The notes: generated by a model not told the origin, from the sequence alone. Positions 17,203-26,408 are shown, counted from the first letter of the stretch. The stretch is DNA of 64,000 bases from Bacteroidota bacterium (GCA_023391625.1 JAEWAN010000006.1:558001-622000), one strand, 5' to 3'. A program made the numbers and translations.

Positions 17203-17666
17203 CAGAAAAATAGTTGTATTTATCTGTATCTTTTTAAAAGATATGGAATTAAAAATATTTCTATGTATAAATAACTTAGGGATAATCATTATTGCAAGTC
17301 TTGTTTGATGATTTCCCGTATGAACTTGATATATTGGTTTATTTTGTGTGGATGTATTGTTAGTAATATTCGGTAAATAAGTTTCAAAGGAACTTTGTAC
17401 TTGGTGAACTTATGAAGTAGAATGTTTTATGTAGCTTAATAATATTTGAATGTGTTTTTTCATTACGGGTGTTCCGATAATCATTTAAATATATTTTAGG
17501 GTGCCTAAAGGTCTTTAAAATAAAGCTCTGGTGTTTTTTGCATACTTAGGTTTGTAAATGTCTGGGGAAATGATGGGGTGTATTGGAGATATGGCTGATT
17601 TAGAGAGTGGCTATGTTTGTGATAAGGTTCGGTTTAAGATAAATGGAGGTGTAAATAAAAACAAAA
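17203..17666. other. Non-coding interval, no feature recognised
   Basis: About 460 bp of AT-rich sequence lie between the DUF3332 promoter and the terminator of the next minus-strand gene. I find no convincing ORF, tRNA, riboswitch core or long repeat. The only open frame of note (17558-17683) runs into the terminator hairpin and has no family resemblance. Confidence 0.6.
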
Positions 17667-17695
17667 CACCCGATTATTTTTAAGATAACCGGGTG
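17667..17695 (-). terminator. Terminator of the 17713 beta-barrel gene
   Basis: Arms CACCCGATTAT (17667-17677) and ATAACCGGGTG (17685-17695) pair with one mismatch. On the minus strand the hairpin is followed by TTTTGTTTTTAT. Confidence 0.85.
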
Positions 17696-17712
17696 CTTAT
17701 ATTTTTATTAGT

Positions 17713-18159
17713 TTAGAATTTATATCTGACACCTAATGCAAATCCGGACCAACTAAATCCTACGTTTGTATTGCTGCTTGTGTGGAAATACAGGCCGGGA
17801 CGCCAATCCAGTGATAATTGCAAAGGAATATTGAAGTTGTATTCAATACCTATTTGGCCTAATATTCCCGCAGTGAAATATCTGTCCCACAAACCTAACC
17901 CTATACCAGGACCGGCATACCAGTTGAATCCCGGTGCAAGGGCGGACAAATCCCATACCCATTGATAAGTTCCAGCAACGTTAAGTCCACCACCGAAGTC
18001 TATACCTAAGTCGGCTTCTATCCTGTTAGCATTGCCTAATGTACGTTGATAAGAAACTTCTGCCCCATAACCAAGACGAAGACCGATTGCATTGCTTTGA
18101 GCATTTGCAAGTGTAAAACTACCGGCGATTAAGACCAGTGCTAAGATTACTTTTTTCAT
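17713..18159 (-). CDS. Small outer-membrane beta-barrel protein
   Basis: A 148-residue protein with a signal peptide (1-20, ending ANAQ) and about eight amphipathic beta strands (IGLRLGYGAEVSYQRTL, RIEADLGIDFG, FNWYAGPGIGLGLW, LQLSLDWRPGLYF, FALGVRYKF). The C-terminal residue is Phe, as expected for BamA-dependent barrels. It resembles the OmpA/OmpX-size 'porin family' barrels of Bacteroidetes; no ligand or partner is evident. The stop lies 18 bp from its terminator. A near-consensus -7 box (CAAATAAA, one mismatch) lies at 18213-18220. Confidence 0.8.
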   Translation of the reverse strand: MKKVILALVLIAGSFTLANAQSNAIGLRLGYGAEVSYQRTLGNANRIEADLGIDFGGGLNVAGTYQWVWDLSALAPGFNWYAGPGIGLGLWDRYFTAGILGQIGIEYNFNIPLQLSLDWRPGLYFHTSSNTNVGFSWSGFALGVRYKF

Positions 18160-18232
18160 AATTTATTGTTTTTTAGTATTTGTAAAATTTTCATTCTTTT
18201 TGGATTAAATAACAAATAAAGATCAGATTTGT

Positions 18233-20026
18233 TTATTTATTTGTACAAATATTTTCGTTTTGACTGATTAATTCCAATAATTTAGATACGGCATCTTCTT
18301 CCGGAATATTGCGTTCCACGCAAACCTTCTTTTTATAGAGACTTACTTTTCCGCGTCCAGCTCCTACGTAGCCGTAATCGGCATCTGCCATTTCTCCCGG
18401 TCCGTTTACGATACAACCCATGATAGCTATTTTTAGTCCTTTTAAATGAGAGGTTTGTTCTTTTACACGTGCTATGGTTTGCTGCAGGTTGAATAAGGTA
18501 CGCCCGCAACCGGGACATGAAATGTATTCCGTTTTACTTATCCGTACACGGGTTGCCTGTAAAATACCGAATGCAATAGAGCAGATTTGCTCCGTACAGA
18601 TAAGATTGTTTTTATTTCTCAGATAAATGCCGTCACCGAATCCGTCTATGAATAAAACCCCCATATCGGCCGCCGCCTTGATTTGTAAATCGCTTAATGT
18701 TCTTTCATCATATTCACGGGTTATAATTACGGGAGCTGTGATTCCGGCGTTTAGTAATAACTGGAATAGAGCCCGTAATTCTCCTACCGGATTGGAGTGG
18801 TTGCTTTCAGCAAGGATAACTATGTTTTTCCGGATGTATAGTGCTTTTAGTATTTCAGGCGTTACTTCCGGATATTTTAATTGCAGAAAAGCCACGGTGG
18901 TTTTTGAATCTATTTCGTTTATTTCAGATACAGAGTAGATGGGGTATGATTTACCGTTTTTGTCTGTAATCTTTTTGTCTTCAGTGAAACAGTATTCCGG
19001 TTGCAGGTTTCCGTTTGTCCGGCCTTCTGTCATAACAATGGGAACCTGTTCCCCTCCTATATCATTAACCTGATGGGTATTCCGGCGTTTATATTCAAGG
19101 TAGGAGTATGCCAGGTTAGTAACTCCATTTATAGGAAGGTGGTTAGCTCTTTCTTCAATATGAGATACCAAGGTATTGGCTACCGGAATTTCAAATTCCG
19201 GATCTTCACTTAAAGAGACCCGAATCGTGTCGCCCAGTCCGTCGGCAAGCAAAGCTCCTATACCTGCTGCTGATTTTATGCGTCCGTCTTCTCCGTCTCC
19301 GGCTTCCGTAACTCCCAGATGCAAAGGAAACCTGAATCCCTCTTTATCCATGGCCTCTACAAGCATTCGGACTGTGTAGACCATGAATACGGTGTTTGAC
19401 GTTTTCATGGAGATTACAACATTTTGAAAGTTTTCTTCTTTACAGATGCGTAGCAATTCCATGCAGGACTCCACCATTCCTTCAGAAGTGTCGCCGTAGC
19501 GGTTCATTATTCTTTTGCTTAATGAACCATGGTTCACTCCGATACGTATTGCTGTTTTATGTTTCTTGCAGATGTTTAGTAACTCTGTAAACCGTGAGCG
19601 TAAAACTTCATATTCCTTTAGGAAATCCTCTTCCGTATAGTCCGTATCATCGTTTTTCTTTTTGATACTTTCTACAAAATTTCCGGGATTGATGCGCACC
19701 TTCTCTACATATTGTGCCGCAAGGAATGCAGCGTTAGCATTGAAGTGGATGTCCGCTACCAGTGGAATATCATAACCTTTATCACGTAAAGCGGAATGGA
19801 TCTCTTTCAGGCTTTCTACTTCACGTGTCCCTTGTGTGGTGTACCTCATTAACTCGGCTCCCGCTTCCATAACCCGGATACATTGGTTTACAGAACGGTC
19901 GATGTCATTGGTATCGGTATTAGCCATTGTTTGTACCCGAATGGGATGATTGCCTCCAAGGAGCAGGTTTCCGATTCTGACCTCCTGGGAATTACGTCGT
20001 TTGTAGTTAAACTGATTTACAGGCAT
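18233..20026 (-). CDS. ispG: 4-hydroxy-3-methylbut-2-enyl diphosphate synthase (IspG/GcpE), long form
   Basis: The penultimate enzyme of the MEP isoprenoid pathway, reducing MEcPP to HMBPP with a [4Fe-4S] cluster. The start at 20026 gives 597 residues; an in-frame TTG at 20053 lies inside the -7 box and is rejected. The TIM-barrel domain opens with GGNHPIRVQTMANTDT. The insert domain found in Bacteroidetes, Chlamydia and plant enzymes accounts for the extra 200 residues over the E. coli form. The cluster ligands are C504 and C507 (CPGCGRT) and C538 (MGCIVNGPGEMADAD). IspH, the next enzyme, is also in this window at 55.7 kb. Confidence 0.96.
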   Translation of the reverse strand: MPVNQFNYKRRNSQEVRIGNLLLGGNHPIRVQTMANTDTNDIDRSVNQCIRVMEAGAELMRYTTQGTREVESLKEIHSALRDKGYDIPLVADIHFNANAAFLAAQYVEKVRINPGNFVESIKKKNDDTDYTEEDFLKEYEVLRSRFTELLNICKKHKTAIRIGVNHGSLSKRIMNRYGDTSEGMVESCMELLRICKEENFQNVVISMKTSNTVFMVYTVRMLVEAMDKEGFRFPLHLGVTEAGDGEDGRIKSAAGIGALLADGLGDTIRVSLSEDPEFEIPVANTLVSHIEERANHLPINGVTNLAYSYLEYKRRNTHQVNDIGGEQVPIVMTEGRTNGNLQPEYCFTEDKKITDKNGKSYPIYSVSEINEIDSKTTVAFLQLKYPEVTPEILKALYIRKNIVILAESNHSNPVGELRALFQLLLNAGITAPVIITREYDERTLSDLQIKAAADMGVLFIDGFGDGIYLRNKNNLICTEQICSIAFGILQATRVRISKTEYISCPGCGRTLFNLQQTIARVKEQTSHLKGLKIAIMGCIVNGPGEMADADYGYVGAGRGKVSLYKKKVCVERNIPEEDAVSKLLELISQNENICTNK

Positions 20027-20050
20027 TTGCAATATTGAAATTTGAAATAA

Positions 20051-20058
20051 CAAAATTA
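20051..20058 (-). promoter_or_regulatory. -7 box for ispG
   Basis: CAAAATTA is TAATTTTG on the minus strand, an exact TAnnTTTG box 25 bp from the ATG at 20026. It decides the start of ispG. Confidence 0.62.
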
Positions 20059-20174
20059 GTGTTTTTTTTATAACCTTGATGTTAACGGGATTAATTAGTT
20101 CGTGTCGGATATTATTAAAAAAATGTTTTTTATTTATTTACATTCTATAATACAGTGCTTCACGATAAAAAATT

Positions 20175-20182
20175 TATCTTTG
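20175..20182 (+). promoter_or_regulatory. -7 box for the mlaE-mlaF operon
   Basis: TATCTTTG matches TAnnTTTG exactly, 26 bp before mlaE. No TTTG -33 is seen at the expected spacing. Confidence 0.62.
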
Positions 20183-20207
20183 CAAATCCATAGGAGAGAA
20201 TAAATAT

Positions 20208-20966
20208 ATGATAACTACCTTCATCGTTGAATCCATTCAAACCACTGGAAAGTATTTTCTGTTAATGAGAAAGTCTTTTTCCAGACCGGAGCGCGGGCGT
20301 ATGTTTATGCGTCAGTTTGGAAAAGAAATCAGTAAATTGGGCGTACAGTCTCTTCCTATTGTTATCATTATTTCTGTATTCATCGGGGCTATTATGACGA
20401 TACAGACCAAACTGAATACGGAAAATCCTTTATTGCCTGCATATAGTACAGGCTTGGTGACACGTGACACTTTGTTGCTGGAATTTTCTTCTACGATTAT
20501 GTGTCTTATTTTGGCAGGGAAGGTAGGTTCTAACATAGCCTCCGAAATCGGAACTATGAGAATCACGGAACAGATTGATGCATTAGAAATTATGGGGATA
20601 AATTCGGCAACATACCTTATTTTGCCCCGTATCCTGGCTTTTGTCATTATGATGCCTGTTTTGGTTATTTACAGTATGGCTGTGGGATTGCTCGGGGGGT
20701 ATTTTGTCGGTGCGTTTACTGATATTATAACAGTATCTGATTATCTGCTCGGAATTCAGTATGCATTTATTCCTTATTATATATTTTACTCATTGGTAAA
20801 GTCGCTCGTATTTGCATTTATCATTTCATCCGTCGCTTCATTTTATGGTTATTACGTAAAAGGAGGTGCTCTGGATGTAGGTAAGGCCAGTACCAATGCG
20901 GTAGTGAACAGTAGTGTGCTGATCCTGTTTTTTAATCTTATTATTACAGGACTGATGTTAAATTAA
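20208..20966 (+). CDS. mlaE: MlaE-family phospholipid ABC transporter permease
   Basis: A 252-residue inner-membrane permease of the MCE/Mla system that moves phospholipids between inner and outer membranes. Five to six hydrophobic helices are visible, with the MlaE signature AGKVGSNIASEIGTMRITEQIDALEIMG in the central region (about residues 104-131). The protein has standard length. The ATPase MlaF follows 26 bp downstream. The MCE-domain protein MlaD is not adjacent; exodeoxyribonuclease III occupies the next position. Confidence 0.94.
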   Translation: MITTFIVESIQTTGKYFLLMRKSFSRPERGRMFMRQFGKEISKLGVQSLPIVIIISVFIGAIMTIQTKLNTENPLLPAYSTGLVTRDTLLLEFSSTIMCLILAGKVGSNIASEIGTMRITEQIDALEIMGINSATYLILPRILAFVIMMPVLVIYSMAVGLLGGYFVGAFTDIITVSDYLLGIQYAFIPYYIFYSLVKSLVFAFIISSVASFYGYYVKGGALDVGKASTNAVVNSSVLILFFNLIITGLMLN

Positions 20967-20992
20967 TTCCATGAATCAATAGTTTAAAGTTT

Positions 20993-21754
20993 ATGATTGA
21001 AATTAAGGACGTCGTAAAATCTTTTGATGGAGTGGAAGTGCTGAAAGGAATTTCTGCTGTTTTTGAGCCCGGCAAAGTCAATATGATTATAGGTGCGAGC
21101 GGTTCGGGGAAAACCGTGTTGATGAAGTCCATCATCGGGTTGCATCGGATAGATAGCGGGCGTATAGAGTATAATGGGCGGAACCTGCCTGATATGCGAA
21201 TGAAGGAAATCCGTCTTTTGCGGCGTGAGGTGGGGATGTTGTTTCAGGGAGCTGCGCTTTTTGATTCGTTAACGGTGCTTGAGAATGTTATGTTTCCTTT
21301 GGAAATGTTTTCTGCTTCTGGTTATGCCGAGATGAAGGAACGGGCTCATTTTTGCTTGAAACGGGTGAATTTGGATGAGAAAACTTTTGACCTTACGCCT
21401 TCCGAAATTAGCGGCGGTATGCAGAAGAGGGTAGCTATTGCCCGTGCCATAGCTTTGCAGCCCAAGTATTTGTTTTGTGATGAACCTAATTCAGGCCTTG
21501 ATCCTAAAACTTCATTGGTGATTGACCAACTGATTTCTGAAATTACACGGGAGTTTGATATTACAACCATAATTAACTCGCATGATATGAACTCAATTAT
21601 GGAGATAGGGGATAATATCATTTTTATAGCTAAGGGAGAAAAGGTATGGCAGGGAACGAAAGATAATATATTCCATGCTAATAGCAAGGAGTTGGATGAT
21701 TTTGTTTTCGCATCCGATTTGTTTAAGAAAGTAAAGGCAACGTACAATAAATAA
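20993..21754 (+). CDS. mlaF: MlaF-family phospholipid ABC transporter ATP-binding protein
   Basis: A 253-residue ABC ATPase partnering MlaE. Walker A is GASGSGKTV (about 36-44), the signature is ISGGMQKRVAIARAIA, and Walker B is YLFCDEPNSGLDP, followed by the H-loop in NSHDMNSI. The SGGMQKR form of the signature and the EPNSGLDP stretch are typical of the MlaF/Ttg2A subgroup. It lies 26 bp after mlaE and 47 bp before the exonuclease III gene. Confidence 0.94.
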   Translation: MIEIKDVVKSFDGVEVLKGISAVFEPGKVNMIIGASGSGKTVLMKSIIGLHRIDSGRIEYNGRNLPDMRMKEIRLLRREVGMLFQGAALFDSLTVLENVMFPLEMFSASGYAEMKERAHFCLKRVNLDEKTFDLTPSEISGGMQKRVAIARAIALQPKYLFCDEPNSGLDPKTSLVIDQLISEITREFDITTIINSHDMNSIMEIGDNIIFIAKGEKVWQGTKDNIFHANSKELDDFVFASDLFKKVKATYNK

Positions 21755-21801
21755 GAATTATAGCCGATAGGCACTTGTTTTTATATTTTACATCAAATAA
21801 T

Positions 21802-22563
21802 ATGAAAGTTATATCCTATAATGTGAACGGAATAAGAGCCGCTTTATCAAAAGGGCTTTTGGAGTGGATTCAGCAGGAAAATCCGGATGTATTGTGTTTG
21901 CAGGAGACCAAAGCGCAACCGGACCAGATTGATCTGTCTGTTTTTTCCGGTTTGGGTTATTCCGGTTATTTGCATTCTGCGGAAAAGAAAGGATATAGTG
22001 GAGTGGCTATTTTTACAAAAGTAAAACCGGATCAAGTTGTTGTAGGTATGAACCATCCTTTGTATGACTCGGAAGGACGGGTAATCCGGGCTGATTTCGG
22101 AGACGTTTCCGTAATGAGCGTATATGTGCCTTCCGGTTCTTCTGGGGATGTACGTCAGGCTTTTAAAATGGATTTTTTGCGGGCTTTCTTGCCTTTTATA
22201 GAGGATGTAAAGAAAGAACGTCCCAACTTGATTGTTTGCGGTGATTATAATATATGCCATAAGCCTATTGATATTAATCATCCGGAAAGGCAGGTGGGAG
22301 TTTCCGGCTTTTTACCGGAAGAACGATCCTGGATGGACGATTATGAAGCCAGTGGAATGGTGGATTCTTTTCGGGTATTTGATCAGAGTCCGGAAAGGTA
22401 TAGTTGGTGGAGTTATCGTGGCGGAGCCCGTTCGCGGAATGCCGGATGGCGTATTGACTATCATTGGGTGACGGAACCTTTACGGGACAGGCTTGTGTCT
22501 GCTTCTATACTCACAGATGTGGTCCATTCGGATCATTGCCCTGTTTTGGTGGAAATCAAATAA
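21802..22563 (+). CDS. xth: Exodeoxyribonuclease III (AP endonuclease)
   Basis: A 253-residue base-excision repair enzyme of the ExoIII/ExoA group that cleaves at abasic sites. The ATG at 21802 opens MKVISYNVNGIRAA; an upstream TTG at 21775 adds nine residues with no family support. Catalytic positions are N7, E35 (LQETKAQ), the CGDYNI motif, RIDYHWV and the terminal SDHCPVLVEIK with its His. It is downstream of mlaF on the same strand and probably read through from the mla promoter. Confidence 0.94.
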   Translation: MKVISYNVNGIRAALSKGLLEWIQQENPDVLCLQETKAQPDQIDLSVFSGLGYSGYLHSAEKKGYSGVAIFTKVKPDQVVVGMNHPLYDSEGRVIRADFGDVSVMSVYVPSGSSGDVRQAFKMDFLRAFLPFIEDVKKERPNLIVCGDYNICHKPIDINHPERQVGVSGFLPEERSWMDDYEASGMVDSFRVFDQSPERYSWWSYRGGARSRNAGWRIDYHWVTEPLRDRLVSASILTDVVHSDHCPVLVEIK

Positions 22564-22628
22564 TGCAGGTAAATAATAAAAAACAATAAAAGCAGAGGTA
22601 AGACCTTAGAAATAAGGCGAAATGTTCT

Positions 22629-22636
22629 TATTTTTG
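22629..22636 (+). promoter_or_regulatory. -7 box for the DUF6242 lipoprotein gene
   Basis: TATTTTTG is an exact TAnnTTTG match 28 bp before the start at 22665. Confidence 0.6.
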
Positions 22637-22664
22637 TTCGCTTTAATACATTGTCATCATCTTT

Positions 22665-24020
22665 ATGAATACAAAAACTTTATATCTTATATTGCTTTTC
22701 TTTCCGCTTGTCTCTTTTTTGTCCTGTAATAGGCCACAAAGTACGGAAACCGAGTATGTGGCGGATAATCCTAACTTTGTTTCTCTGACATTTGCGGCAA
22801 TGGACAGCATTCCCGGGCTTGATAAGGCTGTTTTTACTTTGGAAAATGATACTTTACTTAAAGACTCCGTCATTGTAAATCTGGACTCTCTGCCTTTTCA
22901 GACAAGGGTGGACAGCGTGTATCCTACATTCTATTTTAAGAGTACATCCGGTTCTTTTATTTATTCCAACGACACTATTTTTTTAACAGGAAATGATACG
23001 ATTGATTTTTCAGAGCTGGTTTATGTTCATAATATATCAGCAGATGGGACTAAGTCTGTAACTCATCCTGTAAAAGTAAATGTGCATCAGGTTGAACCGG
23101 AACTATACGTATGGAAAAAGTTGTCTGATAATGTCATTCATTCTGATATAATAGGAAGCCAGCAGAAAGTGGTATTTTTTAAAGATTCTTTCTTGTATTA
23201 TATATCTAATGGCATAGAAAATGTTTTGTATACAGCTGTTGATCCTGCTGGAGAATGGAAAGAAGAAACGCTTAAATTCACTTCCGCTTCTTCTTTTGGG
23301 TACAATTTTCAGTACATGGTAAATCATAATGGAAAGTTGTTTGTAACAAATAATCAGAAAGAACTTTATTCTACGACAAATGGAAAGAGTTGGGCAAAGG
23401 TTGATGTTAAATTTGAGGGAGGAACTTTGTATAACCTGCTTTTTTCTTTGCGAGGCAATTTATGGGCTATCAGTGAATCAGCGGAAAAAACATATCATTT
23501 TGCAAGTTCTCCGGATGGGATAACCTGGACTAAAAAGTCTTCACTGCCGGGAGGTTTCCCTGTAAGTAATTATGCTTCGCTTGTTTTTCAGTCCCGTTTA
23601 GGAAACCCGAAAGCTATTGTGCTGGGAGGTAACGATGAAAACGGGGTTTTGAAAAAGCAGAATTGGAGCACAGAAACTGGAGATTATTGGGTGAATTTGG
23701 GTAAAGAAGATAACACTTTGGGACCGGTTGCCGGAGCAGCGTTGATTCAATATGACGGTAAAATATTAATGTTTGGTGGAATGGGTAGTGACAATATGGT
23801 TACTAAGAATTATTACCGTGAGTCGGTGGACCAGGGTCTTAGCTGGTTCGTGCCGGATACGGCCTATAATAAGTTGCCTGAGGATTATGTCCCGAGGAGT
23901 TACCAGTCTGCTATTGTAGTGGAGAAAGATAAGCGCATTTACCTCATCGGAGGAAAAGATAATGCAAATACCTATTTTGATGTGTGGACAGGTAAATTAA
24001 ACCGGATGTCTTTTGAATAA
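22665..24020 (+). CDS. DUF6242-like lipoprotein with kelch/BNR-type repeats
   Basis: A 451-residue lipoprotein: the signal peptide (MNTKTLYLILLFFPLV) ends in the lipobox SFLSC with C21. An N-terminal beta-sandwich region (about 35-140) has repeated DSI/DTI motifs. It is followed by beta-propeller-like repeats (about 145-451) with motifs such as FASSPDGITWTKK, KAIVLGGNDENG, ILMFGGMGSDN and RIYLIGGKDNAN, typical of kelch or BNR blades. The arrangement matches Bacteroidetes DUF6242 proteins of unknown function. It lies upstream of a TonB receptor region but is separated from it by about 430 bp with a terminator, so co-function is only a guess. Confidence 0.82.
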   Translation: MNTKTLYLILLFFPLVSFLSCNRPQSTETEYVADNPNFVSLTFAAMDSIPGLDKAVFTLENDTLLKDSVIVNLDSLPFQTRVDSVYPTFYFKSTSGSFIYSNDTIFLTGNDTIDFSELVYVHNISADGTKSVTHPVKVNVHQVEPELYVWKKLSDNVIHSDIIGSQQKVVFFKDSFLYYISNGIENVLYTAVDPAGEWKEETLKFTSASSFGYNFQYMVNHNGKLFVTNNQKELYSTTNGKSWAKVDVKFEGGTLYNLLFSLRGNLWAISESAEKTYHFASSPDGITWTKKSSLPGGFPVSNYASLVFQSRLGNPKAIVLGGNDENGVLKKQNWSTETGDYWVNLGKEDNTLGPVAGAALIQYDGKILMFGGMGSDNMVTKNYYRESVDQGLSWFVPDTAYNKLPEDYVPRSYQSAIVVEKDKRIYLIGGKDNANTYFDVWTGKLNRMSFE

Positions 24021-24052
24021 TAGTTTGTAACCCCGGTTTTGTTCTCTGATTT

Positions 24053-24451
24053 ATGTTCAGAAATCATCCTGAAAATATAAATTCTTTTCGTTTCCGCAGG
24101 TGGAGTCGTGCGGGTTATGCTATTTTCCGTAGCCTTTCCTGTAATGTCACCATCGGAAAGGTTTGTTCCTCCATTTGTGAGATGTCATTCCGTAAATCGG
24201 GAATGTTGGCTCATGATCTGCATGAACAGTATTTAAACAATGCATATGTTGCAGATGATGATGGTTCTCCTGGTTCAGACCCGTATTTTTCGGTTCTTTT
24301 TGTTCTTGAACAGTTATTAGGCGCTGTTATCCTTACTAAAAAGGCTGTAGTTCCTGCAGTCGTTGTTCGTATTTTATTTTATATTATTTGTAAACCCGCG
24401 GTTGGTATAAGATCTTCTTATACCAACCGCTTTTTTTATGTAACATTATGA
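24053..24451 (+). CDS. Small leader-like ORF upstream of the TonB receptor (RRWSR motif)
   Basis: A 132-codon frame. Residues 12-40 contain SFRFRRWSRAGYAIFRSL then CNVTIGKVCS, a basic-aromatic motif (RRWSRxxYAxFxSLxxxVxIG) that I recall in short Bacteroidales ORFs or N-terminal stretches associated with TonB receptors. This recollection has not been checked. Residues 78-115 are hydrophobic. Codons 116-126 coincide with the strong terminator hairpin at 24398-24430, and the TGA at 24449-24451 overlaps the receptor ATG as ATGA. Either a shorter peptide is translated as a leader, or the whole frame is translated and coupled to the receptor. Only about the first 65 residues look convincingly coding. 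Confidence 0.45.
   Translation: MFRNHPENINSFRFRRWSRAGYAIFRSLSCNVTIGKVCSSICEMSFRKSGMLAHDLHEQYLNNAYVADDDGSPGSDPYFSVLFVLEQLLGAVILTKKAVVPAVVVRILFYIICKPAVGIRSSYTNRFFYVTL
24398..24437 (+). terminator. Terminator/attenuator hairpin directly before the TonB receptor
   Basis: Arms GCGGTTGGTATAAGA (24398-24412) and TCTTATACCAACCGC (24416-24430) form a 15-bp perfect stem with a 3-nt loop, followed by seven T (24431-24437). The receptor start codon is only 10 bp further on. A factor-independent terminator here would block expression of the receptor unless transcription is antiterminated. No cobalamin-riboswitch core was recognised upstream. Confidence 0.85.
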
Positions 24452-26361
24452 GAAAAATTTTTATCTTTTGTGTGTTTTCATTGTTCTGTTGCAATTTTAT
24501 TTTACCGCAGGAAAATGCTATGTCAGTGGAATTGACAGATGTAGAAGTAAATGCCAATGCCCGGAAACTTTATTCTGAGCTTGGGCGGATATTGACTGTT
24601 ATTGATAAAACAGAGATAGATTATGCTGCAGTACAAACAATTGATGAACTGTTGGAATATGTGGCGGGGCTTGATGTCCGGCAACGGGGAACAGGAGGTG
24701 TTCAGGCTGATATTTCCATTCGTGGAGGATCATTTGACCAGGTGCTTATATTATTAAACGGAGTAAATATCACCGACCCACAAACCGGGCATTATAATCT
24801 TGATATTCCTGTTGATTTGGATGATGTAGCCCGTATTGAAGTGCTGCAGGGATCATCGGCACGTGTACTTGGCATCAATGCTTTTAGCGGGGCGATTAAT
24901 ATCGTTACGGAACAACCGGATAAGAAAGAGCTATCCTCTAAAATAGCGGCAGGGAGTTTTCATACTGTGACGGAGAATCTGTCTGCTGCCTATAATTATC
25001 GTTTGTTTAATGTGTTTGCCTCCGCCTCCCATCAGCAAAGTAACGGTTACCGGGATAATACGGATTATGATATGTCAAATGCTTTTGTTCATCTGAATCA
25101 GGATACCCGTAATGCCGGGAAATTCGGTTTACAACTGGCTGCCCAGCAGAAATCGTTTGGGGCTAATGGTTTTTATTCTTTGGCATATCCTAATCAGTTT
25201 GATCATACAAAAACATTTTTTTCTGCGTTGACCTGGTCGTTTCGCAAAGATAAATGGATGGTTGATGCGCAGGTTTACTGGCGGCAACATCATGATCGGT
25301 TTGAGCTTTTCAGGGATGGCGAAAATGCCTCGGAATGGTATACCGGGCATAATTACCATCAGACAGATGTCACCGGTGGTAAGGCTACAGCCTCTTATTT
25401 CTCCGTTGCCGGAAAATTTACAGCAGGACTTGAACTACGCAATGAACGTATATACAGTAATGTGTTGGGGGAGCAAATGGCGAAGTCTAAAAGGGTTCCC
25501 TTTGAAAAGAATCAGGTGTTTACACATGAGGCACAACGTTTATTAAGCGGATTTTATCTTGATTATTCTAAGACTTTAGGTCGTTTTTATATTTCGGCAG
25601 GAGGAGCGCTTAATCACACCCATGCTTTTGGTATGCGCTTTTTCGGAGGAGCGGATTTGGGATATGAGTTGAACCGGGATATTCGTTTTTTTGCTTCATT
25701 TAATTCTGCGGTACGTTTGCCTACGTTTACTGATTTGTATTATAGTAGTGCTACACAACTTTCCAATCCGGATCTTCAACCGGAAAATTCAAAAACCCTG
25801 GAACTGGGAACAAAAATACTGAAACAAAAGTGGTCGCTTGAAGCCTGTGCTTTTTATCGTTGGGGAAATAATATTATAGATTGGGTTAAGCTGCCGGATT
25901 CCATTCGTTGGGAAAGCCGTAACCTGACTAATGTAAACGCTTATGGAGTGGATGTTACATTTAATTATCGTTTTGACCATGCTGTTTTTCGGAGTTTCGG
26001 AGTTGTTTATTCCTACCTGCAGTTGGATAAAAAGGCGGAAGGATTTGATTCTAAGTACGCATTGGATTATTTAAAGCACAAACTCTTGGTTTCCCTGCAT
26101 CATAACGTATGGAGTAAGTTGTCCGTTTCATGGAAAGCTTCGTTTTTAGACCGTTCCGGTGATTATGCCGACTTTCAGACAGGGGAAACAATGGAATATA
26201 AACCTTATGTTTTATTGGATGCACGTTTGTGCTGGACGGATAGGAGGTTTGATGTTTTTGCAGATGTAAATAATATCTTTAATACTCAGTACACCGATTA
26301 TGGCGGATTGCCGTTGCCCGGTATTAATTGTAATGTAGGGGTGAAGTTAAAAATAAATTAG
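24448..26361 (+). CDS. TonB-dependent outer-membrane receptor, BtuB-like
   Basis: A 637-residue TonB-dependent transporter with a signal peptide (MRKIFIFCVFSLFCCNFILPQ) and a probable TonB box (ELTDVEV) just after it. The plug domain (about 45-150) includes TIDELLEYVAGLDVRQRG, a GGSFDQVLILLNGVNITDP stretch and GINAFSGAINIVTEQP. The barrel (150-637) ends with the usual NIFNTQYTDYGGLPLPG segment and a strand to the C-terminus. The plug resembles the BtuB branch, so cobalamin or a similar small chelate is possible, but the ligand is not shown by sequence. Expression is probably controlled by the hairpin right before its start. Confidence 0.9.
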   Translation: MRKIFIFCVFSLFCCNFILPQENAMSVELTDVEVNANARKLYSELGRILTVIDKTEIDYAAVQTIDELLEYVAGLDVRQRGTGGVQADISIRGGSFDQVLILLNGVNITDPQTGHYNLDIPVDLDDVARIEVLQGSSARVLGINAFSGAINIVTEQPDKKELSSKIAAGSFHTVTENLSAAYNYRLFNVFASASHQQSNGYRDNTDYDMSNAFVHLNQDTRNAGKFGLQLAAQQKSFGANGFYSLAYPNQFDHTKTFFSALTWSFRKDKWMVDAQVYWRQHHDRFELFRDGENASEWYTGHNYHQTDVTGGKATASYFSVAGKFTAGLELRNERIYSNVLGEQMAKSKRVPFEKNQVFTHEAQRLLSGFYLDYSKTLGRFYISAGGALNHTHAFGMRFFGGADLGYELNRDIRFFASFNSAVRLPTFTDLYYSSATQLSNPDLQPENSKTLELGTKILKQKWSLEACAFYRWGNNIIDWVKLPDSIRWESRNLTNVNAYGVDVTFNYRFDHAVFRSFGVVYSYLQLDKKAEGFDSKYALDYLKHKLLVSLHHNVWSKLSVSWKASFLDRSGDYADFQTGETMEYKPYVLLDARLCWTDRRFDVFADVNNIFNTQYTDYGGLPLPGINCNVGVKLKIN

Positions 26362-26408
26362 GTCGTTATTATTCCAGGGAAAAGGGATGAAGTAAAGTGT
26401 GTAAATAA

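Noticed and set aside
17558..17683. 41-codon plus-strand frame in the 17.2-17.7 kb gap
   Set aside because: It ends inside the terminator hairpin of the neighbouring gene and resembles no family.
20027..20053. TTG start adding nine residues to IspG
   Set aside because: It falls inside the -7 box at 20051-20058 and the ATG at 20026 matches family starts.
24021..24397. Cobalamin riboswitch upstream of the BtuB-like receptor
   Set aside because: I looked for the conserved GCCACTG and GGGAA/AGCCAGGAGACC blocks on the plus strand and found none.
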